From contig JAEPON010000001.1 of the NCBI GenBank assembly GCA_017642895.1, positions 310,001 to 374,000 of the forward strand: DNA of 64,000 bases, in the 5' to 3' direction. The notes under the pieces were generated by a model, which had not been told where the DNA came from, did not search any database, and was given only the letters and a program-made list of their open reading frames with translations. Shown in pieces: positions 1-8,454 of the stretch (its first letter is position 1; the number at the start of each line of letters is the position of its first letter). The position numbers were made by a program, and so were the translations under genes. The DNA is from Roseitalea sp. GTDB taxonomy: Bacteria > Pseudomonadota > Alphaproteobacteria > Rhizobiales > Rhizobiaceae.

Positions 1-8
1 TGAGGCTG

Positions 9-956
9 TTGGCCTCGGGTCGATTCCGGTGGTTGTGGCTTCTTGTGTGCTTGTTGGGCCTGTTCGCCTTCTTTGCGGCGTGGAATCCAACCGCGGTTCT
101 GTCGACCTACAACGTTCGCAACATCATCGGCGACGCTTCAACGCTTTTGATTGTTGCGGTTGGCGTGACATTCGTGGTCGCAACCGCCGGCATCGACCTG
201 TCATTGGGTGCGGTGCTGATATTTTGTCAGGTCATTGCGGCCAAGACCATGATAGCCGTCGGCGGTTCGGGTTGGGACGCAACGCTTGCCGGAACCGCAG
301 CCGCGCTTCTGGCCGGTATTGCCTGGGGGACCCTGAACGGCGTAATGGTGGCCCGTTTGCGCATCCCGCCTCTTATTGCAACGCTCGGCACATTGGGCAT
401 GGCCGGCGGAACCGCGCTTCTGATTACGAACGGTATCAATGTTCGTACCGGAATCCCCGATGAGTTGACGTTGGTTATCGGCGCCGGCCGGTTGTTCAAC
501 CTGCTGCCCTACACATCGGTCGTTGCCATTGTGGTCGTTGCCGCCGCTGTGTTTGCTCTCAATTACACGCGCTTTGGTCTGCATGTGCTTGGCATCGGTT
601 CCAACGAGGTCGCAGTCGAACGAACCGGCGTCAATGTCGCCTCGGTCAAGATCAGAGTCTATGCGCTGTCGGGCGCCTGCGCCGGACTTGGCGCGGTGGT
701 GGACTTGGCGCGCTTCTCAACGACGGCCGTTGGTGCCTATTCCACGCTCAGCCTGGAGGCGATCGCGGCGGCCGTCATTGGCGGCACCAGCCTGTTTGGC
801 GGCGTTGCCTCGATCATAGGGGCGGTGATCGGAGTCTTCATCCCGGCGGTGCTGCGAAACGGTTTTGTGATCCTGGGCGTTTCATCCTTTTGGCAGCAGA
901 TCGCCGTTGGCATCATTCTGGTCACCGCCGTCTACATCGATCAACGGCGACGCTGA
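9..956 (+). CDS. Ribose-type sugar ABC transporter permease (5' end may lie outside the window)
   Basis: Inner-membrane permease of the BPD_transp_2 (RbsC/XylH) family, which imports monosaccharides with a periplasmic binding protein and an ATPase. The 315 residues are almost wholly hydrophobic segments. The family hallmark GGTSLFGG sits near residue 258, followed by a glycine-rich helix. The first possible start is a TTG at base 9, and the frame stays open to the left edge, so the true start may be upstream. A TGA at bases 1-3 in another frame could be the stop of an overlapping partner gene. The partners (binding protein, ATPase) would lie to the left. The substrate cannot be told from the permease alone. 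Confidence 0.85.
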   Translation: MASGRFRWLWLLVCLLGLFAFFAAWNPTAVLSTYNVRNIIGDASTLLIVAVGVTFVVATAGIDLSLGAVLIFCQVIAAKTMIAVGGSGWDATLAGTAAALLAGIAWGTLNGVMVARLRIPPLIATLGTLGMAGGTALLITNGINVRTGIPDELTLVIGAGRLFNLLPYTSVVAIVVVAAAVFALNYTRFGLHVLGIGSNEVAVERTGVNVASVKIRVYALSGACAGLGAVVDLARFSTTAVGAYSTLSLEAIAAAVIGGTSLFGGVASIIGAVIGVFIPAVLRNGFVILGVSSFWQQIAVGIILVTAVYIDQRRR

Positions 957-1023
957 TCAAATCGATGACCAGTAGTTATTTGTTTACAGCGGGTCTGGTT
1001 TCACCGAATCGAACGAAAAGGAT

Positions 1024-1056
1024 GCCCGGCGGCAAGCGCTCCCGCCGCCACCGGGC
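1024..1056 (+). terminator. Possible hairpin terminator after the sugar permease
   Basis: GCCCGG at 1024-1029 pairs with CCGGGC at 1051-1056. An inner CGGC/GCCG stem follows across a 3-base bulge, with a 10-base loop. Only a short T-rich stretch follows (TGCCTTTC), so it is a weak intrinsic terminator at best. It lies about 70 bases after the permease stop, where a terminator would be expected. Confidence 0.3.
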
Positions 1057-1190
1057 TGCCTTTCGAAAGCATAATCGGGGATTGATGGAGAGAGCGGGCT
1101 GACCAGGCGGGCGTATTTCTCTGGAACAGGATTTGCTGCCGTCAGAGCAGGTTGCTGCTTCACACCTCGTTTCCTTTCGTCTGCATCATC

Positions 1191-1996
1191 ATGTCTGGCG
1201 ATCTGACTATGGCGAAGTCCGATACGCCGCCGGAGATCAGCGTCGGCAGAATCCGATCCTTTCTGGCGGTGGCCGAGCATGGCAGCATTCGCGGCGCATT
1301 GGCCGGGCTGGATTTGGCGTTCACCGAAACCCGCAGTGCTGGCTCGGCGGCCGGCGGCGACCTGGCGATCGCCTACTATCCGTCTTTGGCGTCGGGCAAT
1401 CTGCGCCAGTTGCTGGCAGCCCGCGCCCAAAAGTGGCCGCGTATCCGGGCGGAATACACCGAGGCTCCTTCGGAGGATCAGTTGGCGGGTTGCGCGGCCG
1501 TGAGTTCGATGCGGTCTTCCTGATCGGCGTTGAGGCAATGCAGGATTTCGACAGCGTGCCGCTCTGGACCGAGCGGGTCCATGTTGCCCTGCCGGAAGAC
1601 CATATCCTGGCCAAACCCGATGCCTTGACCCGGCAGCATATCCGCTACGAACCTTTCGTCGTGCGGCGTTGGGCCAGCGGATCGATGATCTGGCACCGGC
1701 TCGCCGACCGGATGATCGCCGACGGGATCGAGCCGAGTCGCACAACATGCCGTATCGCGCGGCGATCTCTCTTGGGGCTCGTCGCCATCGGGCGCGGCCT
1801 CACCGTCGTTTCGGATGCGGCAACCAGCATGACCATTCCGGGCGTCGTCTATCGCCCTGTCGATGATCCGGACGCGACGATCACCGTGCGCCTTGCCTGG
1901 ATGCCCGAGAACGACAATCCGGCATTGCCCCGGTTCGTCAGTTTTGCGAAGAGCTTTGTCCAGGATCCGGCGGCGGCTGCTTCGCCATCGACGTAG
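1191..1996 (+). pseudogene. Decayed LysR-family transcriptional regulator
   Basis: The first part (1191 to about 1490) keeps the beginning of a LysR helix-turn-helix (RIRSFLAVAEHGSIR). It then jumps straight into the start of the substrate-binding domain (DLAIAYYPSLASGNLRQLL), so most of the DNA-binding helix pair and the linker helix are deleted. Near 1485 the reading frame shifts by one base, and the rest of the effector domain continues in another frame (REFDAVFLIGVE, then PLWTERVHVALPEDH) to 1996. A protein with neither a complete HTH nor an intact frame cannot work as a regulator. It borders the mobile-element remnants, so it may have been damaged by the same events. Confidence 0.8.
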
Positions 1997-2168
1997 CGCC
2001 TGTTTCGCGCAGCTTGCGACGGGCTTTAGCGAACCCACGATCGGTGGCCATGAACCACGCCAGCATGTGCGGGATCAGCTTCGCCGGGGCGATCGGCTGG
2101 CCGGTTTCCGAGCCGAGAACTTCCGCAAAATCAAGAAGGTCTCGATGCACGGCTGCGGGCAGTTCCAC
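1938..2168 (-). pseudogene. C-terminal remnant of a DUF2274 protein from a trb conjugation locus
   Basis: The segment beginning ELPAAVHRDLLDFAEVL and continuing through PAKLIPHMLAWFMATDRGF matches what I know of DUF2274 proteins, small proteins normally encoded just after trbI in Tn4371-like integrative conjugative elements. The usual N-terminal dozen residues are missing. The fragment is joined directly to the damaged end of trbG, so trbI has been deleted. The last residues overlap the end of the LysR remnant on the other strand, so the boundary of the remnant is near 1990. Recognition is from memory of the family. Confidence 0.6.
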
Positions 2169-2921
2169 TGAGAGACGACATAGACCTTGGCGCGGTCATC
2201 GAACACGGCCGTCGGCCTCTATGGCGGCGAGTCGCCGGAGAGCGCATAGCGGAACAGGCGCTCGGCGGGCGGTGGAATGATCGGCTCGGCGGGTGGACGC
2301 GGGGGGGGGGGTGACGGTCTTTGCCTTCGGGATAGGCCCAGGCGACGGAGGCCATATAGGTCTCTTCGCCCGATCGCAGCTCCATGTGATAGGTGCGCCG
2401 GTCGGTGTTGACGACCAGATTGGTCACGATGTTGGTCCGAGTCGGCTTGACGAGGATATGGATGCGCTCTTCACGGCTGGTCCCGCTGGTGGTGTCGCCA
2501 AACACCCAGCGCACTGTATCGCCAGCGGCGATCGGTCCCGGGCCTGTCAGAGCTTCTCCCGGCTCCAGCGCGATCTCGGTGACATGGCCTGGCGCGGCAT
2601 AGACCTGATAGAGGGCGCCGGGACTGTAGGGAACACCTGCACGGCATTGAAATATCTCGCCCGCCGCGGTTCGACCCGCGCGGCTGTATTGGGCAGTGCT
2701 GCCCGTTCAAGGCCTTGATCGGCATCACCGGATGGCCCGCTGCGCGCCGGCGTTCAGGCCGGTGGCGTGTGGAGCGGTTCGGGCGGTTCGTTCTTGGCGA
2801 CCGGTTGTGGTGTGCGTTCTGCCGGCGGTACATCATCATAGGAAATCTCCGGCGGCCGAAACGAGGCGCAGCCTATCAGGGCGGTCGACAGCAACAGCGT
2901 GAGGGAGAGCTTGGCGATCAT
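2166..2921 (-). pseudogene. trbG: Decayed conjugal transfer protein TrbG (VirB9-like)
   Basis: TrbG is the outer-membrane VirB9 component of conjugative type IV secretion. The ATG at 2919-2921 opens a lipoprotein signal ending LIGCAS, followed by FRPPEISYDD, typical of TrbG. That frame stops at 2754. Homology resumes in other frames: a segment reading ALYQVYAAPGHVTEIAL after a one-base frameshift near 2632, then VRWVFGDTTSG, HILVKPTRTNIVTNLVVNTD and RRTYHMELRSGEETYMASV. The frame breaks again at a run of eleven G at 2301-2311, after which LFRYALSGDS and VFDDRAKVYV can be read across a stop. The gene then ends abruptly in DUF2274 sequence. At least three lesions make it non-functional. Confidence 0.75.
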
Positions 2922-2937
2922 TGACCGCGCGCAACTC

Positions 2938-3240
2938 CGTGCGGCCGTTCTCAACTTCTATCGTCTTGACTTGCTCGGCGCGGTGGTTGGTCAGGCCGTA
3001 TTGCAGATCGATGCCGGCAAGCGGAGCCGGGAGCTGGCGCAGATGGGTCGCCGGAGCGGCGACAAGGCTCACGAGTTGGCCGAAGCTCCAATGGGTGTGT
3101 GCGACCGGCGCCTCGGCTTCCGGCAGGACCAGCGCCAGCGTGCCGGGATCGTCGCGATTTGCTTCGACGCGGATGGCCGCACTCTCGACGGTCCGTGAAG
3201 AAACCTGACCCGGCAACGGGTCAAGGCGCTTCATCTCTAC
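2938..3240 (-). pseudogene. Fragment of a DUF932 (plasmid/phage-type) protein
   Basis: Residues reading HTHWSFGQLVSLVAAPATHL, then RQLPAPLAGIDLQYGL and TELRA, resemble the N-terminal part of DUF932 proteins, which are carried by plasmids, phages and conjugative elements and whose function is poorly known. The fragment stops resembling the family at about 2938, immediately upstream of the trbG start, so the C-terminal two thirds are missing. It is one more piece of the degraded element between 1.9 and 4.6 kb. The match is by recognition only and moderately certain. Confidence 0.5.
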
Positions 3241-3367
3241 TCTACACGGCACGACCGCCGGCCTCTTACTTGAAGGCAGGCACAAGACGGGTAGAAAGGA
3301 TCTGAGGGGAATGCGACTGGTCAGGAAGGTGGTTGGAGTCGGTGTAAGTCTCGAAGACGTCGGCTTC

Positions 3368-4546
3368 TCAATGAATTCTGCCGTTTCCGGTCCGCTGAGA
3401 ACGGCGCCTGCGCGGAAGCTGACCGTTGCGGATCAGCTTCAACGTTTTGTCCTTTTTCGTGACTTCCGGCAGCCACTTCCAGTTTTCGTATTTGCCGCCT
3501 GTTTGCCGCAAATGCGTGCAGCGCTTTAAGGACGTCCATGAACGATGTCCGGAATTCGATGCGACTTGCGGGATGTTGAGGCCGAGTTCGAAAAGGCGAG
3601 ACACACCGTCGTGGCGAAGATCGTGGAACCGCAGATCCGTGATGCCGAGAATTTTGCAGGCTCGTGTGAAAGCCGCGCCAATCGCGTCGGTCGTGTACGG
3701 GAAAATCTGATCTGCGACCTTCGGCATCGCTTGGATGATGGAAAGCGCTTCGTCCTGCAGGTCGCACCAGACATCGTTGCCAATCTTCTGACCCGGATTC
3801 TTCATATCGCGTACAAGTATGCGCTTGCCTTCCTTGTCCAGGTCCTTCCAAGCGACCCGGATGATCTCCTCCTGCCGCCGGGTCGAGAAGATGGCGAAGG
3901 CGATGATCCGGTGCATCGGAATCGACGACGGTCTGGCCGTCGACCGATCCTTGAAATGCCGCATGAGCCTATCGAGTTCATCAAGGGTTGGCCGACGATC
4001 ACGTTCGCGGCTCTTTGTGGCTAGACCCAACCGATCGGCGACGATCCAGGCATCTTGCATGGCTTGCCGATCAAGAGGGTAGTCTTAGGCAGGGCGTGCG
4101 ATAGCGAATACAGCGCCGAGGTGAGAAAGGTGATTCGAGACGGTCTGCGGCTGAACCCCACTCTCGAGTTTCTCACGCGCGAACGCGACAATATAAGCGC
4201 ATGTGATCGAGGCACATGTCTTGTCCGCGATATCGAAATCCTTGATGCTCCTGAGCACCAGCGCTTTCGTGCCGCCGATCTTCTTGTTGCTTTCGCGGAT
4301 GTAGAGATCTATCGCGTCGGAGAGCGTCGGGTCTTGGTTCCAGCTCGATTTTGATTTGAGTGCTGCCTCAAGCGCGCCGGGTTGACCTAGCCGATCTTCG
4401 CGTTGGTTGAGCCAGGCGTTGGCCGTCGACCGGAGCTCGAAGGTTTTGTTCTCTCGCAGAACGATCTTGCTGCCGCGCTTTATGACAAGTTGCGCGAGCC
4501 ATGCTGCGGATCCGTCCCTGCGTGAACGCTTTACGATAGTGCCCAT
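3368..4546 (-). pseudogene. Inactivated tyrosine-recombinase integrase beside dusA
   Basis: A phage/ICE-type integrase of 393 codons read from ATG 4546. It has an N-terminal arm domain (residues about 5-60), a SAM-like core (about 70-150) and a catalytic domain. Two lesions are visible. Codon 154 (4085-4087) is an in-frame TAA; the same frame continues on both sides (FAIARPA, then DYPLDRQAMQDAW). The catalytic tyrosine is also gone: the box that reads KRYTHL in the family is KRCTHL here, with TGC at 3518-3520 (codon 343). The other catalytic residues are present (STRRQEEIIRV, HDLRH, GHRSW). Base composition is clearly lower in GC than in the neighbours. Integrases next to the 5' end of dusA form a known family of dusA-targeting elements. 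Confidence 0.85.
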
Positions 4547-4638
4547 ATCGGTACAACATTTGTTGTACTGTCCGGGTGAAAAGATACGAAATGAGCCGAA
4601 ACGAGGCAAGGGCAAAAATGAGAGATATGGACTAAGTA

Positions 4639-5652
4639 GTGGAAAAAGAAAGAAAATCGCAGATTGGCGTATCTCGGCGTTTCGCCGTCGCACCCATGAT
4701 GGATTGGACCGACCGTCATTGCCGGTTGTTCCACCGGCAGCTGACGCGATGCGCGCTGCTTTATACCGAGATGGTCGTTGCCGATGCGGTGATCCGTGGC
4801 GACCGCGCGCGGCTGTTGCGGTTCGATCCGGCCGAGCATCCGCTGGCCGTGCAGCTTGGCGGCAGCGACCCCGAAACGCTCGCCGAAGCGACGCGCATCT
4901 GCGCCGATCTTGGCTTTGACGAGATCAACCTCAATGTCGGCTGCCCGTCCGATCGGGTGCAATCGGGCACGTTCGGCGCCTGCCTGATGCGCACACCGGA
5001 TCTGGTGGCGCGCTGCGTTGCGGCCATGAAAGAAGCGGCCGGTGCGGTGCCGGTGACCGTCAAATGCCGGATCGGCGTCGATGAGCAGGAACCGCGCGAC
5101 GCGCTCTGGGCATTGGCGCATGGTGTCATCGCGGCGGGCACGGACGCGGTGTGGGTCCATGCGCGCAAGGCCTGGCTCGACGGGCTGAGCCCGAAGGAGA
5201 ACCGCGATGTGCCGCCGCTCGACTATCCGCTCGTGCACGCGCTCAGGCGCGATTTTCCCAACCATTTCATCGGGATCAATGGCGGAATTGCCGATCTGAA
5301 CCAGGCGATCGCCCATCTTGCGGTGATGGACGGGGTGATGATCGGACGCGCGGCCTATCAGACGCCGGGCATCCTGACGGATGTGGACCGGCGGATTTAC
5401 GGCGCCGAAACGCTGGCGTCGGATGCCGCCCGGATCGTGGCCGTCATGGCCGATCACACCGACCGTCATGTTGCGGCAGGTGGCCGGGCGAGCCATGTCA
5501 CCCGGCACATGGTCGGACTGTTTCATGGCCGTCCCGGCGCGCGGCAATGGCGCCGGCACCTGTCGGAAAAGGCCGTGCTGCCCGGTGCGACCGGCCATGT
5601 GCTGCGCCAAGCGCTGTCGCTGATCGAGGATGCCGGGGCGCTGGCCGCCTGA
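4639..5652 (+). CDS. dusA: tRNA-dihydrouridine(20/20a) synthase DusA
   Basis: Flavoenzyme that reduces uridine 20/20a of tRNAs. The 337 residues hold the FMN TIM barrel with the DusA start VAPMMDWTDRHCRLFHR, the NLNVGCPSDRV loop carrying the catalytic cysteine, VKCRIG and HARKAW, and a C-terminal helical tRNA-binding part. The only start before the barrel is a GTG at 4639; the next candidates are internal ATGs in the conserved PMMDW box. The first 15 codons and upstream DNA are A-rich and unlike the rest of the gene. This fits an element having inserted at the 5' end and replaced the original start. It is divergent from the dead integrase. Confidence 0.93.
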   Translation: MEKERKSQIGVSRRFAVAPMMDWTDRHCRLFHRQLTRCALLYTEMVVADAVIRGDRARLLRFDPAEHPLAVQLGGSDPETLAEATRICADLGFDEINLNVGCPSDRVQSGTFGACLMRTPDLVARCVAAMKEAAGAVPVTVKCRIGVDEQEPRDALWALAHGVIAAGTDAVWVHARKAWLDGLSPKENRDVPPLDYPLVHALRRDFPNHFIGINGGIADLNQAIAHLAVMDGVMIGRAAYQTPGILTDVDRRIYGAETLASDAARIVAVMADHTDRHVAAGGRASHVTRHMVGLFHGRPGARQWRRHLSEKAVLPGATGHVLRQALSLIEDAGALAA

Positions 5653-5740
5653 GGCGAACCGAAGCCGCCCGAACCGTCCTTGCGCCGACGGACAAAGGCG
5701 GTCATGAGGCGGGGCCAATGCCATCAGTTGCCGCCGCGCC

Positions 5741-6565
5741 ATGACCGAATTTGTCGATATCGCCCCCATGATCGCCGCACTGGCCGTCGCCGGCGCCGTT
5801 GCGGGCCTGCTCGCGGGCCTGTTCGGCATTGGCGGCGGGGCGATCCTCGTGCCGGTCTTTTTCCAGGTCTTCGGGCTTTTGGGCGTCGATGAAGCCGTAC
5901 GCATGCATCTGTCGGTCGGAACGTCGCTTGCGGTGATCGTGCCCACCTCTGTGCGTTCGTTCGTCTCGCACCGGGCACGCGGCGCGGTCGACATGCATCT
6001 GTTGCGCAGTTACGCCCTTGCCGTGCCGGCAGGCGTGCTGGTCGCCGCACTGGTGTTTGCATCAATATCGAGCGGCGGGCTGCGCATGGTCTTTGCGGTG
6101 CTGGCGCTGCTGGTCGGGCTGAAGCTCCTGTTCGGGCGTCAGAGTTGGCGTCTTGCGGACGATTTGCCGGGCCGGGGCGGACGGTTTGCGGCCGGCGCCG
6201 TCATCGGCTTTTTGTCGACGCTGATGGGCATTGGCGGCGGCGTTCTCAACAACACGTTCATGACACTTTGCGGCCGGCCGATCCATCAGGCTGTGGCGAC
6301 GTCGGCAGGTGTCGGCGTCCTGATCTCCGTTCCCGGCCTCGCCGGGGCCATCTGGGCGGGGTGGGCGGTGCCGGGTCTGCCATTTGTGTCGACCGGTTAC
6401 GTCAACTGGATCGCCGTGGCGATCATCATTCCGGTCACGCTTGCCGCCGCGCCGATTGGCGTGCGCGCCGCACACCGGCTGGGCAAACGCCAACTGGAAC
6501 TGGCGTTCGGGCTGTTCATGCTGGTGGTCTCGGCGCGCTTCATGGCAAGCGTGGTGGCCGGCTGA
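5741..6565 (+). CDS. TauE/SafE-family membrane permease
   Basis: Integral membrane protein of 274 residues in the TauE/SafE family, proposed exporters of sulfite, sulfoacetate or other organosulfur anions. It shows the family's internal duplication: each half starts with a glycine-rich loop (GLFGIGGGAILVPV near residue 26, and STLMGIGGGVLNNTF near 160) followed by hydrophobic helices. About seven to eight membrane segments are visible. It follows dusA with an 88-base gap and ends four bases before the convergent protease gene. The transported substrate is not indicated by the neighbours. Confidence 0.85.
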   Translation: MTEFVDIAPMIAALAVAGAVAGLLAGLFGIGGGAILVPVFFQVFGLLGVDEAVRMHLSVGTSLAVIVPTSVRSFVSHRARGAVDMHLLRSYALAVPAGVLVAALVFASISSGGLRMVFAVLALLVGLKLLFGRQSWRLADDLPGRGGRFAAGAVIGFLSTLMGIGGGVLNNTFMTLCGRPIHQAVATSAGVGVLISVPGLAGAIWAGWAVPGLPFVSTGYVNWIAVAIIIPVTLAAAPIGVRAAHRLGKRQLELAFGLFMLVVSARFMASVVAG

Positions 6566-6569
6566 CCGT

Positions 6570-7262
6570 TCAGTCGCGCAGGACCAGCCGGTTTCCGGTG
6601 ACCTCGAAGCCTTTGAGCGTATCGAGGAAGTTCATGCCCAGAAGGTTTTCAAACAACTGGTCCTTTTCGGCAACAAGCGCCGACAACCCCGTCCGCTCTA
6701 TGCCGCCGATGACGATCCGGTCGATCGTAACCGGCGCGGCGCGTGCCGCGCCGTTGGCGGTCATGACCGGCACCACATAGCGCAACGCGTCGATGTCAAA
6801 GCCCGCGCGGGCCGCATCGTCATGGGTCAGAACGATCGATGATGCGCCGGTGTCGATGATGAAGCGCAGCGTCTGTCCGTTGACATCTGCGCGCGTTGCG
6901 AAATGGCGCTGGCTGCGGCTGATGGTGACAGCCATGCCGCCGTCTTCGTCGGTTGTCGTGCGCGTGGCACCGGGCAGCAGGCTTGCGCCGATCCGGCTGA
7001 CTGCATCCTGAAGCTCGAACCGGTATTGATGGCCGGCGGCCAGCGCCAGGATGATCGCAGCCGAGACGGCAATCTGCCGGATCAGGCTGCCCGCGCGCTG
7101 GCCGCCCGCCATGACACTGGCGGCGAGCGTTGCGCCGATCAGGCCCAGAAAGACGAGCGATGCGAGCTGATCACCGCCCATGCCGGCGACCGCGGCGGTC
7201 TCGCCGGCCAGAACCACGATGATGAGCGCAGTGGCGACGATGGACAGGACGACTAGGAACAT
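6570..7262 (-). CDS. Membrane-anchored retropepsin-like aspartic protease (TIGR02281 type)
   Basis: Protein of 230 residues with two to three hydrophobic segments in the first 90 residues, then a single retropepsin domain. The active-site motif FIIDTGASSIVLT lies near residue 136; a later GMNFLDTL matches the family end. Such single-domain proteases act as homodimers; the role of the alphaproteobacterial group is not firmly established. It follows the DUF1289 gene and cobS on the same strand with short gaps, an order I recognise from Hyphomicrobiales genomes. Confidence 0.82.
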   Translation of the reverse strand: MFLVVLSIVATALIIVVLAGETAAVAGMGGDQLASLVFLGLIGATLAASVMAGGQRAGSLIRQIAVSAAIILALAAGHQYRFELQDAVSRIGASLLPGATRTTTDEDGGMAVTISRSQRHFATRADVNGQTLRFIIDTGASSIVLTHDDAARAGFDIDALRYVVPVMTANGAARAAPVTIDRIVIGGIERTGLSALVAEKDQLFENLLGMNFLDTLKGFEVTGNRLVLRD

Positions 7263-7279
7263 GGCCGAATGTTGCGGGC

Positions 7280-7519
7280 TCAGTCGCCGCCTTCCATGCG
7301 CAGGCGGGCCAGGCGTTGACGCCTGGTTTCGCGGCGCGGCTTTTTTTCTATGGTGTCGAGCCGCGCCGGAAGGCCATCCATGATGGCACGGCGATCATCG
7401 GCGGACATGAGCGTCCAGGCGCCGATTTCGTCCCGCGTGCGACCGCAGCCATGGCAAAGACCGGTCGCCATGTCGATGGAGCACACCAGGATGCAGGGCG
7501 ATTCAATGGCGTCGGACAT
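7280..7519 (-). CDS. DUF1289 small cysteine-rich protein
   Basis: A 79-residue protein with the DUF1289 pattern: SPCILVC, then GLCHGCGRTRDEI and W. The four cysteines look like a small metal site, but the function is unknown. The second half is basic. It lies between cobS and the retropepsin-like protease on the same strand and is probably co-transcribed with them. Confidence 0.85.
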   Translation of the reverse strand: MSDAIESPCILVCSIDMATGLCHGCGRTRDEIGAWTLMSADDRRAIMDGLPARLDTIEKKPRRETRRQRLARLRMEGGD

Positions 7520-7555
7520 CGGCGGCTCCGGTTTCCATGTTGCTGATTTGGGCCT

Positions 7556-8323
7556 TCAGGCCGCCATTGCAAGGCCGGCAAGCATCATGGCTCTGGCAAT
7601 CTGTTCTGTCGCGCCGATCGTGTCGCCGGTGTGGCCGTCAATCATGCGGCGGGCGAGCCAAGAAACCCCCATCGTCGCGGCCATCGTGACAAGCAATGCG
7701 ACAATGGTTGTGACGACGCCGAGCGAGATGATGGCGACGATGGTCAGGATCGCGGCGGATGTGACGAAAGCGACGTTGACGGCCTGGCCGGTCGGTTGTC
7801 CGGATCGTGCCGCGACGCCATCGGCCCGTGCCGGCGGCAGGTTGGACCAGTGCCAGACCATGGCCGCGCGCGAGGCGGCATGGGCGGCGATCAGCGCACC
7901 GGAGCCTTGCAGAGCGCCGGCATCGCATAGCGCTGCCAGCGCCGTCACCTGGAGCAGCATCGAGCCGGCCACGGCCAGCACCCCATAGGTGCCGATCGCC
8001 GAGTCGCGCATGATTTCGAGGCGTCGTTCCTTGTTCGCGCCGCCACCGAAACCGTCGGCCATGTCAGCCAGTCCGTCTTCATGCAGGGCGCCGGTCAAAA
8101 TCACCGTTGCGATCACGACGATGGTCGCCGTCACGGGAGGCGGCGCACCGACGATGATCGCCAGCACCAGGACCAGAGTGCCGGGGATGGCGATGAGCGC
8201 GCCGGTGAGGGCAAAGCTGCCCGCATCGTCTGAAACCGCATGGCCAGAACGATCGAAAAACCGCGCCGGCACCGGCAGGCGCGTCAAAAAGGCCAGCGCG
8301 CGCATGACCGATGCGGGCGTCAT
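7556..8323 (-). CDS. cobS: Adenosylcobinamide-GDP ribazoletransferase
   Basis: CobS joins adenosylcobinamide-GDP and alpha-ribazole (phosphate), the last assembly step of the lower ligand of cobalamin, at the inner membrane. The 255-residue sequence has the family start (ALAFLTRLPVP), the acidic metal-binding motif HEDGLADMADGFGGG near residue 80, and several hydrophobic helices after it. It is divergent from cobT, which makes the alpha-ribazole phosphate precursor, so the two share a 131-base intergenic region. No cobalamin riboswitch box was recognised there. Confidence 0.93.
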   Translation of the reverse strand: MTPASVMRALAFLTRLPVPARFFDRSGHAVSDDAGSFALTGALIAIPGTLVLVLAIIVGAPPPVTATIVVIATVILTGALHEDGLADMADGFGGGANKERRLEIMRDSAIGTYGVLAVAGSMLLQVTALAALCDAGALQGSGALIAAHAASRAAMVWHWSNLPPARADGVAARSGQPTGQAVNVAFVTSAAILTIVAIISLGVVTTIVALLVTMAATMGVSWLARRMIDGHTGDTIGATEQIARAMMLAGLAMAA

Positions 8324-8454
8324 CGTCCTTGTTCCGACGATTTGTGAAAATGGGGCATTCTTGCCGCTTTACATCGCTGGTTCCGGTAGGCCAAGTGCGC
8401 CGCGATACGCTGGTGCGCCGTCTTCGCGCCAAACCATCCGACAGGAGAGACACT

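Noticed and set aside
957..4640. Second attachment-site copy of the dusA 5' end
   Set aside because: Scanning by eye for the bases around ATGGATTGGACCGACCG gave no second copy in this part. It may lie elsewhere or be lost.
4531..5994. A 487-codon minus-strand frame opposite dusA
   Set aside because: It covers dusA, the intergenic gap and the start of the TauE-like gene; no family pattern; a shadow frame.
8324..8454. Cobalamin riboswitch between cobS and cobT
   Set aside because: I looked for the conserved B12 box in the intergenic region and did not find it; CobT and CobS genes are often not riboswitch-controlled.
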